From: Comamonas testosteroni TK102
GTDB lineage: Bacteria; Pseudomonadota; Gammaproteobacteria; Burkholderiales; Burkholderiaceae_C
Length of the DNA stretch: 64,000 bases
Reading direction: 5' to 3'
Assembly (NCBI RefSeq): GCF_000739375.1
Contig: NZ_CP006704.1
Coordinates: 4,092,001 to 4,156,000, forward strand
Both the position numbers and the translations under genes were made by a program. How positions within the stretch are numbered: the first letter of the stretch is position 1; every line of letters begins with the position of its first letter. The notes beneath the pieces were generated by a model that made no database searches, was not told the DNA's origin, and was given only the letters and a program-made list of their open reading frames with translations. Below are positions 8,903-17,275 of the stretch, piece after piece.

Positions 8903-11515
8903 TCAGCGTTCGGTCTTGCGCTTGCTGGTTTTGCTTGCCGGCGCGGGCTTGGTACGCGCTGCGGGCTTGGCTACCGCCTTTGGAGCCTTGGGCGCCGATT
9001 TCGCCACAGACTTCGCCGCCACCTTGGCCACAGCCTTGGATTCGGGCTTGGCCGCTGGCTTGGCAACGGAGACAGGTTGCGCATCAGGCGCAAGCAAGGC
9101 GGCAACCTGCTTCCTGCCTGCCGCCTTGCGCGGCTTGGCAACCACGGCCACAGCAACGGGCTCCGCTACAGGCTCGGGCTTGGGAGCCTGCGCGTATTCC
9201 GCCTCCAGCGCCGCCAGATTCACGCTTTTCAGCATGGCCTTCTTGGCTGCCTTACGACCTTGCCTGGAGCGATCGGGCTCCGGCGCAGCAGCAGGCTCTG
9301 CAGCAGCATTGCGCTGCGCACGACTGGCCTTGGCGTCACGACGACTCCACTTGTCGGAATAGCCGCCCGCACTGCGCTCGTCACGCGAATCACGGCGACC
9401 ACGCCCCTCATCCTTGGCCTGACCGCGGCCGCTGCGGGACGACTGCACCAGACCGTCCTCGCCGTCGCGCACCAGACGGAAGTCGATGCGACGTCCATCC
9501 AGATCAACGCGACTGACTTGCACGCGCACTCGTGCACCGATGCCATAGCGAACACCCGAGCGCTCGCCGCGCAGTTCCTGCCGGGCTTCGTCGAAGCGGA
9601 AGTAATCGCCGCCCAGTTCGGTGATATGCACCAGACCTTCCACATACATGGCATCCAGCGTCACAAAGACACCGAAGGTCGTCACCGAGGACACCGTGCC
9701 CGCGAACTCCTCGCCCAGATGCTCGCGCATGTACTTGCACTTGAGCCAGGCTTCCACATCGCGGCTGGCCTCGTCGGCGCGGCGCTCGTTGGCACTGCAG
9801 TGCAGGCCGGCGGCTTCCCAGGCCTGAAACTCCTTGGCCGCCGAACGCTTGCGCGGCTTCTGACCCGGCGCAACCACCCGCGAAGCCAGACGCTTGGCCA
9901 TCTTCGCTTCAGCCTCACCCGGCGTGGGCAGGCTGGGCAGCTTGTAATGCGTGCCGTTCAGCTCCGCCTTGATCACGCGGTGCACCAGCAAGTCGGGGTA
10001 ACGGCGAATCGGGCTGGTGAAGTGGGTATACGCCTCAAAGGCCAAGCCGAAGTGACCCGAGCCCTCCGGCGTGTAGAAGGCCTGCATCATGGAGCGCAGC
10101 AGCATGGTGTGAATCTGCTGCGAGTCAGGTCTGTCCTTGGTGGCACTGGCAATCTGCTGGAACTCCTTGGTCGAAGGGTTCTCGCTGATGCTCATGCTCA
10201 CGCCCATGGCCTTGAGGTAGTTGCGCAGGATTTCCTGCTTCTCCAGCGAAGGCTTGTCGTGCACACGGAACAGCCCCAGCTGCCCGCTCTGGTCGATGAA
10301 ATCAGCGCTGCAGACATTGGCCGCCAGCATGGCCTCCTCAATCAGCTTGTGCGCATCGTTGCGGGTGCGCGGCACGATCTTCTCTATGCGACCGTTGTCG
10401 TCGCAGACGATCTGCGTCTCGGTCGTCTCGAAGTCCACCGCACCACGCGCCTCGCGCGCCTTGAGCAGGGACTGGAAGACGCCATACAGATTCAGCAAGT
10501 CCTGCACGCGATCCTTGCGCTTGGCCGCTTCCGCCCCCCGCGTATTGGCCAGGATTGCCGCCACCTCGGTATAGGTGAAGCGCGCATGGCTGTGCATGAC
10601 TGCCGGGTAGAACTGATAGGCGTGAATCTCGCCTTGCGCCGTGATCAGCATGTCGCAGACCATGCACAGCCGATCCACGTCGGGATTCAGCGAGCACAGG
10701 CCGTTGCTGAGCTTTTCCGGCAGCATGGGAATCACCCTACGCGGAAAGTACACGCTGGTGGCGCGGTCGTAGGCATCGATATCGATGGCGCTGCCCGTGG
10801 TCACATAGTGGCTCACGTCGGCAATTGCCACCAGCAGGCGCCAGCCCTTGCTGCGCCCCACCTTGGCAGGCTCGCAATACACGGCATCGTCAAAGTCGCG
10901 CGCATCTTCGCCGTCGATGGTGACCAGGGGAATATCGGTCAGGTCGATGCGGTGCTTGCAGTCTGCGGGGCGGACTTTTTCAGGCAGCGCTTTGGCCTGC
11001 TCCAGGCAGGCGTCGGAGAAGATATGCGGCACGCCATACTTGCGCACCGCAATCTCGATCTCCATGCCGGGGTCATCCACTTCGCCCAGCACTTCGACGA
11101 TGCGCCCCACTGGCTGACCAAACAGGGCCGGAGCCTCTGTCAATTTCACCACCACCACCTGCCCCGGTTTGGCAGCACCCGTGGCATTGGAAGGAATCAG
11201 AATGTCCTGGCCGTAGCGTTTGTCTTCGGGAGCCACAAGCCACACACCGCTTTCCTGCAGAAAGCGACCAATGATGGGCTGATCGGGACGCTCCACGATT
11301 TCCACCACGCGCCCTTCGGGGCGACCGCGATGATCATGGCGAGCAATGCGCACCTGGACCCGGTCCTTGTGCAGCACCGCACGCATTTCATTGGGGGGAA
11401 GGTAGATGTCACGCTCACCATCGTCGCGGACGACGAAGCCGTGACCGTCGCGGTGGCCCTGCACTGTGCCCAAAATTTCTTCGTTCATATCGGCAACTTT
11501 TGCGCGAGGGTTCAT
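8903..11515 (-). CDS. rnr: Ribonuclease R
   Basis: RNase R is a processive 3'-to-5' exoribonuclease that degrades structured RNA. Cold-shock domains occupy roughly residues 10-170. The RNB catalytic domain has LVTIDGEDARDFDDAVY near 270, with the metal-binding Asp cluster, and HFTSPIRRYPDLLVHR. An S1 domain follows (GTVSSVTTFGVFVTLDA). The last 150 residues are a Lys/Ala/Pro-rich tail. The start giving MNPRAKVADMNEEIL is chosen because the frame beyond it runs into the divergent tRNA-Leu gene; MNEEIL at 11488 is an alternative. The N-terminal winged-helix domain of the E. coli enzyme is absent. Length is about 870 residues. Confidence 0.94.
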   Translation of the reverse strand: MNPRAKVADMNEEILGTVQGHRDGHGFVVRDDGERDIYLPPNEMRAVLHKDRVQVRIARHDHRGRPEGRVVEIVERPDQPIIGRFLQESGVWLVAPEDKRYGQDILIPSNATGAAKPGQVVVVKLTEAPALFGQPVGRIVEVLGEVDDPGMEIEIAVRKYGVPHIFSDACLEQAKALPEKVRPADCKHRIDLTDIPLVTIDGEDARDFDDAVYCEPAKVGRSKGWRLLVAIADVSHYVTTGSAIDIDAYDRATSVYFPRRVIPMLPEKLSNGLCSLNPDVDRLCMVCDMLITAQGEIHAYQFYPAVMHSHARFTYTEVAAILANTRGAEAAKRKDRVQDLLNLYGVFQSLLKAREARGAVDFETTETQIVCDDNGRIEKIVPRTRNDAHKLIEEAMLAANVCSADFIDQSGQLGLFRVHDKPSLEKQEILRNYLKAMGVSMSISENPSTKEFQQIASATKDRPDSQQIHTMLLRSMMQAFYTPEGSGHFGLAFEAYTHFTSPIRRYPDLLVHRVIKAELNGTHYKLPSLPTPGEAEAKMAKRLASRVVAPGQKPRKRSAAKEFQAWEAAGLHCSANERRADEASRDVEAWLKCKYMREHLGEEFAGTVSSVTTFGVFVTLDAMYVEGLVHITELGGDYFRFDEARQELRGERSGVRYGIGARVRVQVSRVDLDGRRIDFRLVRDGEDGLVQSSRSGRGQAKDEGRGRRDSRDERSAGGYSDKWSRRDAKASRAQRNAAAEPAAAPEPDRSRQGRKAAKKAMLKSVNLAALEAEYAQAPKPEPVAEPVAVAVVAKPRKAAGRKQVAALLAPDAQPVSVAKPAAKPESKAVAKVAAKSVAKSAPKAPKAVAKPAARTKPAPASKTSKRKTER

Positions 11516-11549
11516 TTTTTTGATATACAATCTATGTCTTTCCTGAGAT

Positions 11550-11634
<85 letters not shown>

Positions 11635-11778
11635 AGTTTAACGACAACCTGCAAGGGTTGAAACAAACTTGGAAAACATTCCCCCAAAGGAATGCTTTCA
11701 AGCCAAGTGGCATCTTAGAGAATTTGAAGATTCGGGTTGAACGCAAGAAATTGCATTACAATACGAGCTTCCCTGAAA

Positions 11779-11863
<85 letters not shown>

Positions 11864-11871
11864 AACACGAC

Positions 11872-11905
11872 AAGCCGCTGCATGCAAATGCAGCGGCTTT
11901 TTCGT
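11872..11905 (+). terminator. Terminator of tRNA-Leu copy 2
   Basis: Perfect 11-bp stem agccgctgcat/atgcagcggct with a gcaa loop followed by five T. The same element recurs after copies 3 and 4. Confidence 0.9.
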
Positions 11906-11985
11906 TTTCGACCCAACCCGATCGGTCGTGCTGATTTGTTTCAAAAAACATGCGCAAGCCGTTATCTGCGCTAGATCAGCTGCTA

Positions 11986-11991
11986 TATAAT
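11986..11991 (+). promoter_or_regulatory. -10 element of tRNA-Leu copy 3
   Basis: A consensus TATAAT lies 17 nt before the tRNA. The surrounding string gctatataattcg and the actctgaaatg leader are shared with copy 4. No good -35 is visible. Confidence 0.6.
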
Positions 11992-12007
11992 TCGATAACT
12001 CTGAAAT

Positions 12008-12092
<85 letters not shown>

Positions 12093-12100
12093 AACACGAC

Positions 12101-12132
12101 AAGCCGCTGCATGCAAATGCAGCGGCTTTTTT
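12101..12132 (+). terminator. Terminator of tRNA-Leu copy 3
   Basis: The same 11-bp stem and gcaa loop as after copy 2, with six T. Confidence 0.9.
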
Positions 12133-12745
12133 GTTTCCACACTACGCCCTTGAAGTCACGCACACCAGGAGCAGGACGCAGGTGCAAGCTAGCTCCCACC
12201 TGAGTCTGCGGCACGTCCGATCCATCGAGTCGAGGAGGATCGCCCAAGCCGTGGAACGCCCTGCAGACAACATGTGCGTATTCCGGTCGAACTGACCGCC
12301 TGCGCCGGCTATGGCTGACCAGGCTGCTGGTCGTGACCGACTGAGTTCGGCCATAAGCGGTCACCGGCGAACGGCAGCAATAGAGCGATCGAGGTGAGAC
12401 TCGACTGTATCCACTGGCCCCGGGTCGATTCAAAGTGCCACATCTAGACGTGCGCACAGTTACGAGCTGACCATCACCCAGTGAAAGCGAGCACATATCG
12501 ATAGTCAGTGAGCTGTGCGCAAAGTTCGGCCGCGGCGCGTCTTACCAGCGCGGGGGGATCGAATCTTGCCGGGAGCATTCCACTTCGGTTGTCGATTTAG
12601 GCTTTTCACTTCGGGGCGAAGGCGCTAAACCTGCCTGCCATTGGCACGCTGTTGGATCGGCGCCAATCGACAGCCATCAAGCGATGAGGTCCTTGCCATA
12701 ACCCCGATCTCTGGTTCTACTCCAATGTCAACTTATAGGCGCGAC
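12133..12745 (+). other. Atypical stretch with no recognisable gene
   Basis: About 610 nt between the tRNA-Leu copy 3 terminator and the lipoprotein gene. Open frames here are short and do not look like proteins, and no insertion-sequence ends, tRNA or strong promoter could be recognised. A GTTGGAT string at 12651 resembles an integron core site but has no partner upstream. I read this as remnant or regulatory DNA of an acquired block. Confidence 0.4.
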
Positions 12746-13582
12746 ATGAACACTGCATTCTTTGCTGCTGCAGGCCTATGCCTTCTGCTTGGTGGATGTG
12801 CTTCGACCGTCGAGGTGAACAAAGGTCAAGTGGTCCAGCCCGCTGACGCTCCAACCGCTTTCGACGTGGCCACTATGAAGTCCGGCGGCGGCGCGGCTTG
12901 GACGCCACCCGGCATAACGCTGATCGACAAGACGTTGAATACGCTGAGCGGTCGTCAATACTTCACCCCGACCCCAGCGGACAAAGTTAAGATATTCGAC
13001 TCTGTTACCCGTCAGCCCAAAGATGTCTATTGGGCGGGACTCACTCAGGCTGAAATCGTTAAGCTTTACGATGGCACCGATGAGCAGGTGGAACTTGAGC
13101 AGATCGATGTAAACGGCACCGTGTCCGCTCTCCCACTTACGGCCGACATCAAGAAGTCCTCATATCGGGTCAAGTATTACTATTATCGGTTTCGGACTCA
13201 GCCGTGCGCAGCGGGAACGCCTGGCTCCGGCGGGATCGCGATTGGCACGGGACTCCGCATCACGGCCGACGTCGCGGTCCTGAAGGCAAATGCAAACATC
13301 ACTGGCCTGATGGGCTTGTCGAGCGCCGTTGAGGGTGGGCGGGTCAAAGGCAAAATTAGAATTCAAACCTTCGGGCTGGCTTCCGGCACTCAGTCCGTCA
13401 ACACGTATCTGAGCGCCAGCGCCACCGACCTCAGTCCAGAGGCTATTCGCAAAGCTATAGAGTCCTTCGGCGTAGTTAAGGCCGTCAGCGACACTGGAAA
13501 CGTCACCCTTTCTCCGAACTACCTGTTCGTGGAATCTGATGACATTACGAAGTGTTTGGCTGACCTGAAGCCAACGACCTAG
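12746..13582 (+). CDS. Orphan lipoprotein of unknown function
   Basis: A 278-residue protein with a lipoprotein signal peptide: MNTAFFAAAGLCLLLGGCAS, lipobox LGGC, mature Cys near residue 18. The start is the ATG just before this signal; a further upstream start would add 35 residues that bury it. The mature part is soluble-looking, with a YRVKYYYYRFRTQPC segment and a C-terminal alpha/beta stretch. I do not recognise the family. It is alone between two tRNA-Leu genes, has less GC-rich codon use than its neighbours, and lies 278 nt before an attC-like site. This suggests it came in as an integron cassette or other mobile insert. Confidence 0.7.
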   Translation: MNTAFFAAAGLCLLLGGCASTVEVNKGQVVQPADAPTAFDVATMKSGGGAAWTPPGITLIDKTLNTLSGRQYFTPTPADKVKIFDSVTRQPKDVYWAGLTQAEIVKLYDGTDEQVELEQIDVNGTVSALPLTADIKKSSYRVKYYYYRFRTQPCAAGTPGSGGIAIGTGLRITADVAVLKANANITGLMGLSSAVEGGRVKGKIRIQTFGLASGTQSVNTYLSASATDLSPEAIRKAIESFGVVKAVSDTGNVTLSPNYLFVESDDITKCLADLKPTT

Positions 13583-13859
13583 CGCACTGAGCGCCTGGGA
13601 TACTGGTAGCTACTAACCCAAGCTCCGAGGCGTCGGCAAACTGATCTGGCTCCCATCACCCTAGTCCTTGGCACTAATGAACGCGGCCACACGCTTCGTG
13701 GAGTTGTTCGGATTTCCTCTAGTGCTGGGGAATCTACTCAAGCCCCTGTTCGACGCATTGTGCAACGTGCCTTGCTTGACTCGCCTCAATACATGAGAGA
13801 GTAGGACGTCCGCCGCAGAACTCATACGAGCCCTTTTGGTAGAGCCCACGGGCACTGCG

Positions 13860-13977
13860 GCCTAACAGATTGTTCGTTCGACACGGACACGCAACGGCAT
13901 GGCGTTGCGAGGCATGCGGATAAACGTGCGTCTCGCAACGCAATGCCGCTGCGCGCCGGTCAACTCCAACGTTGAAT
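13860..13977 (+). other. attC-like integron recombination site
   Basis: The 118-nt element opens with GCCTAAC (matches RYYYAAC) at 13860-13866 and closes with GTTGAAT (matches GTTRRRY) at 13971-13977. Just inside these, GTTCGACACGG can pair with CCGGTCAAC, leaving unpaired extra bases on one arm, as in attC L''/L' boxes. The centre is a long inverted repeat, 13895-13911 with 13932-13948 (one mismatch in 17 bp). Total size fits known attC sites (about 57-141 nt). The left spacer is slightly longer than usual. No integrase gene is in the window. Confidence 0.6.
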
Positions 13978-14153
13978 GGCCGCTTTCCGCTCACGTTTTC
14001 TGCGATATGGATGTCTGCTGGGGGTCGTTTGCTGCCGGTGGTCAGAACAAGCAAGCCGGTCATCGCGTATCGGAATGATGGTCAATTAAGGCCAGCGCCC
14101 GCAACATGCACAAAAAAGTGCCTCAACTCCCCTGAATGCAGCTTTTCACGCTA

Positions 14154-14159
14154 TATAAT
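14154..14159 (+). promoter_or_regulatory. -10 element of tRNA-Leu copy 4
   Basis: Consensus TATAAT, 17 nt before the tRNA, in the same gctatataattcg context as copy 3. Confidence 0.6.
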
Positions 14160-14175
14160 TCGCTTACTCTGAAAT

Positions 14176-14260
<85 letters not shown>

Positions 14261-14268
14261 AACACGAC

Positions 14269-14300
14269 AAGCCGTTGCATGCAAATGCAGCGGCTTTTTT
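14269..14300 (+). terminator. Terminator of tRNA-Leu copy 4
   Basis: Same stem as after copies 2 and 3 with one C-to-T change giving a G.U pair, gcaa loop and six T. Confidence 0.88.
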
Positions 14301-14338
14301 GTTTGTCAGTGCACCTACCAAGGGTGCAAGAGACAGAT

Positions 14339-14372
14339 GCAAGAAAGGGAGCTCTCAAGCTCCCTTTCTTGC
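14339..14372. terminator. Intergenic hairpin after the DUF349 gene
   Basis: Perfect 15-bp inverted repeat (gcaagaaagggagct/agctccctttcttgc, 4-nt loop) between the convergent tRNA-Leu copy 4 and DUF349 gene ends. No T-run follows on either strand. It may stop or stabilise the leftward transcript. Confidence 0.5.
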
Positions 14373-14408
14373 GACCGCCACCCCTTATCGAGGCGGCATG
14401 CCCATCAC

Positions 14409-17060
14409 TTACTTGCGCAGCAATTGCTTGAGTGCGGTCTGCAGGCGACGGGCAGACGCCTCATCGCTCGCACTTCCCAGCACCGTGGCCACATCCTGGC
14501 CCCAGGTCTGCTGGGGCGCTGGATCGTTGCGGCGAGTCAGCATCTGCAGCTGCAGCGCACGGCGTGCAGCCAGCTGATCGGCCGGGGTGTGCACGTCAGC
14601 AGCCATTTCCAGGCGCAGCAGAGCTTCTGCAGCATTGCCCTTGGGCGCAGCGGCCACGGCGCCGGACCAGGAGGTACGCACAGGAGCCGTCACCTTGCCA
14701 CCCAGCTGCTGAGCCGATGGCAGCTGCGCCGCATCACGTGCCTGCCAGGCACCCAGCAACTGGGTCAGCGCTTCGCCATGGGCCTGGGCCGCCAGCTTGC
14801 GCAAGGCCTCCTGGGCATGCTCCACGGCATCACGCTGGGCACGGAAGGCGGGATCGGCCAGACGAGGACCGCGCTCTTCACGCGCGAACTCGCGACGACC
14901 ACGACCGGCATCGCGGCTGTCGCGGCCATCACGGCCACCGCGCTCACCACGGGCTGCATCTCGGCCACGGCCTCCATCCTTGCGATCGCCAGGACGGCCA
15001 CCGACGGCAGCTGCGGCCTCCTTCTTCATGCCAGGGCGGTCATCACCACGCACGGCGACCACGGGACGTGCCGGCTTGGCCACTGCCGCAGCTTCTGCCG
15101 CATCGGCTTCAGCTGCTGGCTCCGTCTGGGCTTGAGGCTGATTGTCGCCAGTCTTGGCAGGCTGGGCCTTGATGGCAGCCTCCAGCTCGGCCAGCGCTGC
15201 GTGAATCTTCTGCGCATCGCCGCTGGCATTGGCCGCTTCGACCGCCTTGGATGCATCCAGCACGCGACGATCATGCTCGGACAGCTCGACCGCTGCCTGG
15301 CTGCGACCACCACGCTCCACGCTCTTGCGATTGAAGGCATCATCCAGCGGCTTGCGGAATGCATCCCAGAGCTTTTGCTCATGCTTGCGATCCAGCGGCA
15401 CCACCTGAGCCTCGGCCTGCCAGCGTTGCTGCAGCGCCTTTACGGCATCGATGCGCAGGCTGGGCGCAGTGCCCAGGGCCGTGGCTTCGTCGATCATGGC
15501 ATGGCGACGCTCCAGGCTGGCCTTCTGCGCCGCCTGCAAGGGTGCTTCAGCGGCAGCCATGGCCTGCTTGAACAGGGGTTGCAGCTCGGCAAACAGCTTT
15601 TCGCCGATATGTCCGCTTTCGCGCCAGCGTTCGCCAAACTGGCGCAATGCGCGCAGCATGTTCTTCCAGTCCTGGCTCGCGGAATGCTCTGCGGCCCAGG
15701 CCTTGATTTCTTCGATCAGCGCCAGACGCTGGGCCTTGGCCTGCGTGCTGTCCTGGCGAATCTTGTCGTGCCAGGACTCGACCACCTTGTAGGCGGCATT
15801 GCAGGCCTCGTCGAACTTCTTCCACAGCGCATGATTGGCCGCAGCACCCTGGTCGGCCTGCTTCCACTGCTCGCGCAGGCTGCGCAGGGTTTCCTGGATC
15901 TTGCGGCCACCCAGAACCTGACCGTCGGGGCGGTTGAGCAAGGCCTCGGCCTTGGCCACCAGATCTTCGCGCAGCTTGTCGGCCAGCTGACGCTGCCAGC
16001 CATCGGCCTCACCGGCAGCCAGCAGAGCGTCGTGCACTTCGCTCACGGTCGCTTCATCCACAAAGCGGCCATGGGTCTTGATGGCAGCGCGCATGGCTTG
16101 CACGGCTTCGGAGCCTGCCTTGCTGTTGCCGGCTGCGGTCTCGGCCTTCAGCGCCTCCAGAGCCTGGCCCAGGCCGGCCTTGGCAGCTTCGACCTGCTCG
16201 GAGGTGGGCTTGCCACGGCCACCGGCTGCTGCGCGTGGCGCGGCAGGCTTGGCCACTTCCACAGCAGCGGCCTCAGGCGGCAAACCACGAGCTACACGGA
16301 TTTCGTCAGCCCAGACCGGCACGGTGGGCAGAGGTGCAGCCTCGTCGGCGGCAGCCGCTTCGGTAAGCGCAAGCGCAGACTGGAAGGCATCCCAAACCAG
16401 CGCCAGCTGTGCCGACGCGGCTTCCAGCTGAGGCGGGAAGCGGCCGTCCACGCTGCTCCAGCTGGCGTCACCGGTCAGTTCCTTGGCCTGTTCTTGCCAA
16501 CGGGCCACATCAGCGCCGAGAGCCTCCAGAACGGCCTTGGCATCCTTCCAGGACTTGGTGGACAGCACTTCAATGCGCTGGGCCAGGAGCAGCGCCACTT
16601 CGCGCTGCACCTGGGTGCGGTGTTGCAGGTCTTCCACAGCCTTCACACGCTCGACCAGCTGGGCCTTGAATTGCGACAGCGGCTCGCGCGACAGTGCGGC
16701 ACCGGCCTTGGCGGCATCACGCTGCCAGGCGGCTGCAGCTGCGGCGTCAAAGGGCACGGCTGCCAGCAGCGCCTCTGCCTTCTCGGCCCATTCCACCGAA
16801 ATCTTTTCCTGATTTGCGGTGCGGCGGATTTCATCAAGGCGCTCACGCACGGCACGGGCAGCACTCTTGTCGCCCTTGCTCAGTTCCTTGTGAACGTCCT
16901 GGAGTTGCTCGACCGTCGGCTGGGTCGCCAGCCAGTCGCGAATGCGCGCGGCGCGATCACCCGAGGTCTCGGCGGAGAAAGCACCACCCGTCAATGCATC
17001 CAGCGGATGTTGCTCAGAATTCTTGGCAGAGGCCGGGTTCACTTCAGATGCATCAGACAT
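14409..17060 (-). CDS. DUF349 repeat protein
   Basis: A protein of about 883 residues built of long helical, Ala/Glu/Lys-rich segments with DUF349 repeats, for example LREQWKQADQGAAANHALWK and LQQRWQAEAQVVPLDRKHEQ. These are about 75-residue helical modules of unclear function. Near the C-terminus is a low-complexity Arg/Asp/Gly block (residues about 690-740, RDGRDSRDAGRGRR). There is no signal or membrane segment, so it is likely cytosolic. The start at MSDASEV is preferred; MTSISP at 17087 would add nine residues and neither has a clear ribosome-binding site. Confidence 0.85.
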   Translation of the reverse strand: MSDASEVNPASAKNSEQHPLDALTGGAFSAETSGDRAARIRDWLATQPTVEQLQDVHKELSKGDKSAARAVRERLDEIRRTANQEKISVEWAEKAEALLAAVPFDAAAAAAWQRDAAKAGAALSREPLSQFKAQLVERVKAVEDLQHRTQVQREVALLLAQRIEVLSTKSWKDAKAVLEALGADVARWQEQAKELTGDASWSSVDGRFPPQLEAASAQLALVWDAFQSALALTEAAAADEAAPLPTVPVWADEIRVARGLPPEAAAVEVAKPAAPRAAAGGRGKPTSEQVEAAKAGLGQALEALKAETAAGNSKAGSEAVQAMRAAIKTHGRFVDEATVSEVHDALLAAGEADGWQRQLADKLREDLVAKAEALLNRPDGQVLGGRKIQETLRSLREQWKQADQGAAANHALWKKFDEACNAAYKVVESWHDKIRQDSTQAKAQRLALIEEIKAWAAEHSASQDWKNMLRALRQFGERWRESGHIGEKLFAELQPLFKQAMAAAEAPLQAAQKASLERRHAMIDEATALGTAPSLRIDAVKALQQRWQAEAQVVPLDRKHEQKLWDAFRKPLDDAFNRKSVERGGRSQAAVELSEHDRRVLDASKAVEAANASGDAQKIHAALAELEAAIKAQPAKTGDNQPQAQTEPAAEADAAEAAAVAKPARPVVAVRGDDRPGMKKEAAAAVGGRPGDRKDGGRGRDAARGERGGRDGRDSRDAGRGRREFAREERGPRLADPAFRAQRDAVEHAQEALRKLAAQAHGEALTQLLGAWQARDAAQLPSAQQLGGKVTAPVRTSWSGAVAAAPKGNAAEALLRLEMAADVHTPADQLAARRALQLQMLTRRNDPAPQQTWGQDVATVLGSASDEASARRLQTALKQLLRK

Positions 17061-17275
17061 GGTGCTGCTAGGAGAAATAGATGTCATGTAAGGGTCAGAA
17101 AATGCTTGGCAGCCACCGCAGTCAACGCTGCAACAGGCCAGAGCCAACCCACATGAGGGCAGACTTTCCAAGCGCAAGCCCAGGCACTTGAGTGCCTAGG
17201 CAAACCGGTATTTTCGCCTTTATTTAAAGGCAAGCCAAAAAATGCGAAATCGCAAGGTATTTCGCGGCGATTTCA

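Noticed and set aside
12651..12657. GTTGGAT as a second integron core site
   Set aside because: It fits GTTRRRY, but no RYYYAAC partner or paired L boxes lie 60-140 nt upstream.
14337..17156. A 939-codon open frame on the plus strand opposite the DUF349 gene
   Set aside because: His/Leu/Gly-rich composition typical of antisense frames; the minus strand carries recognisable DUF349 repeats.
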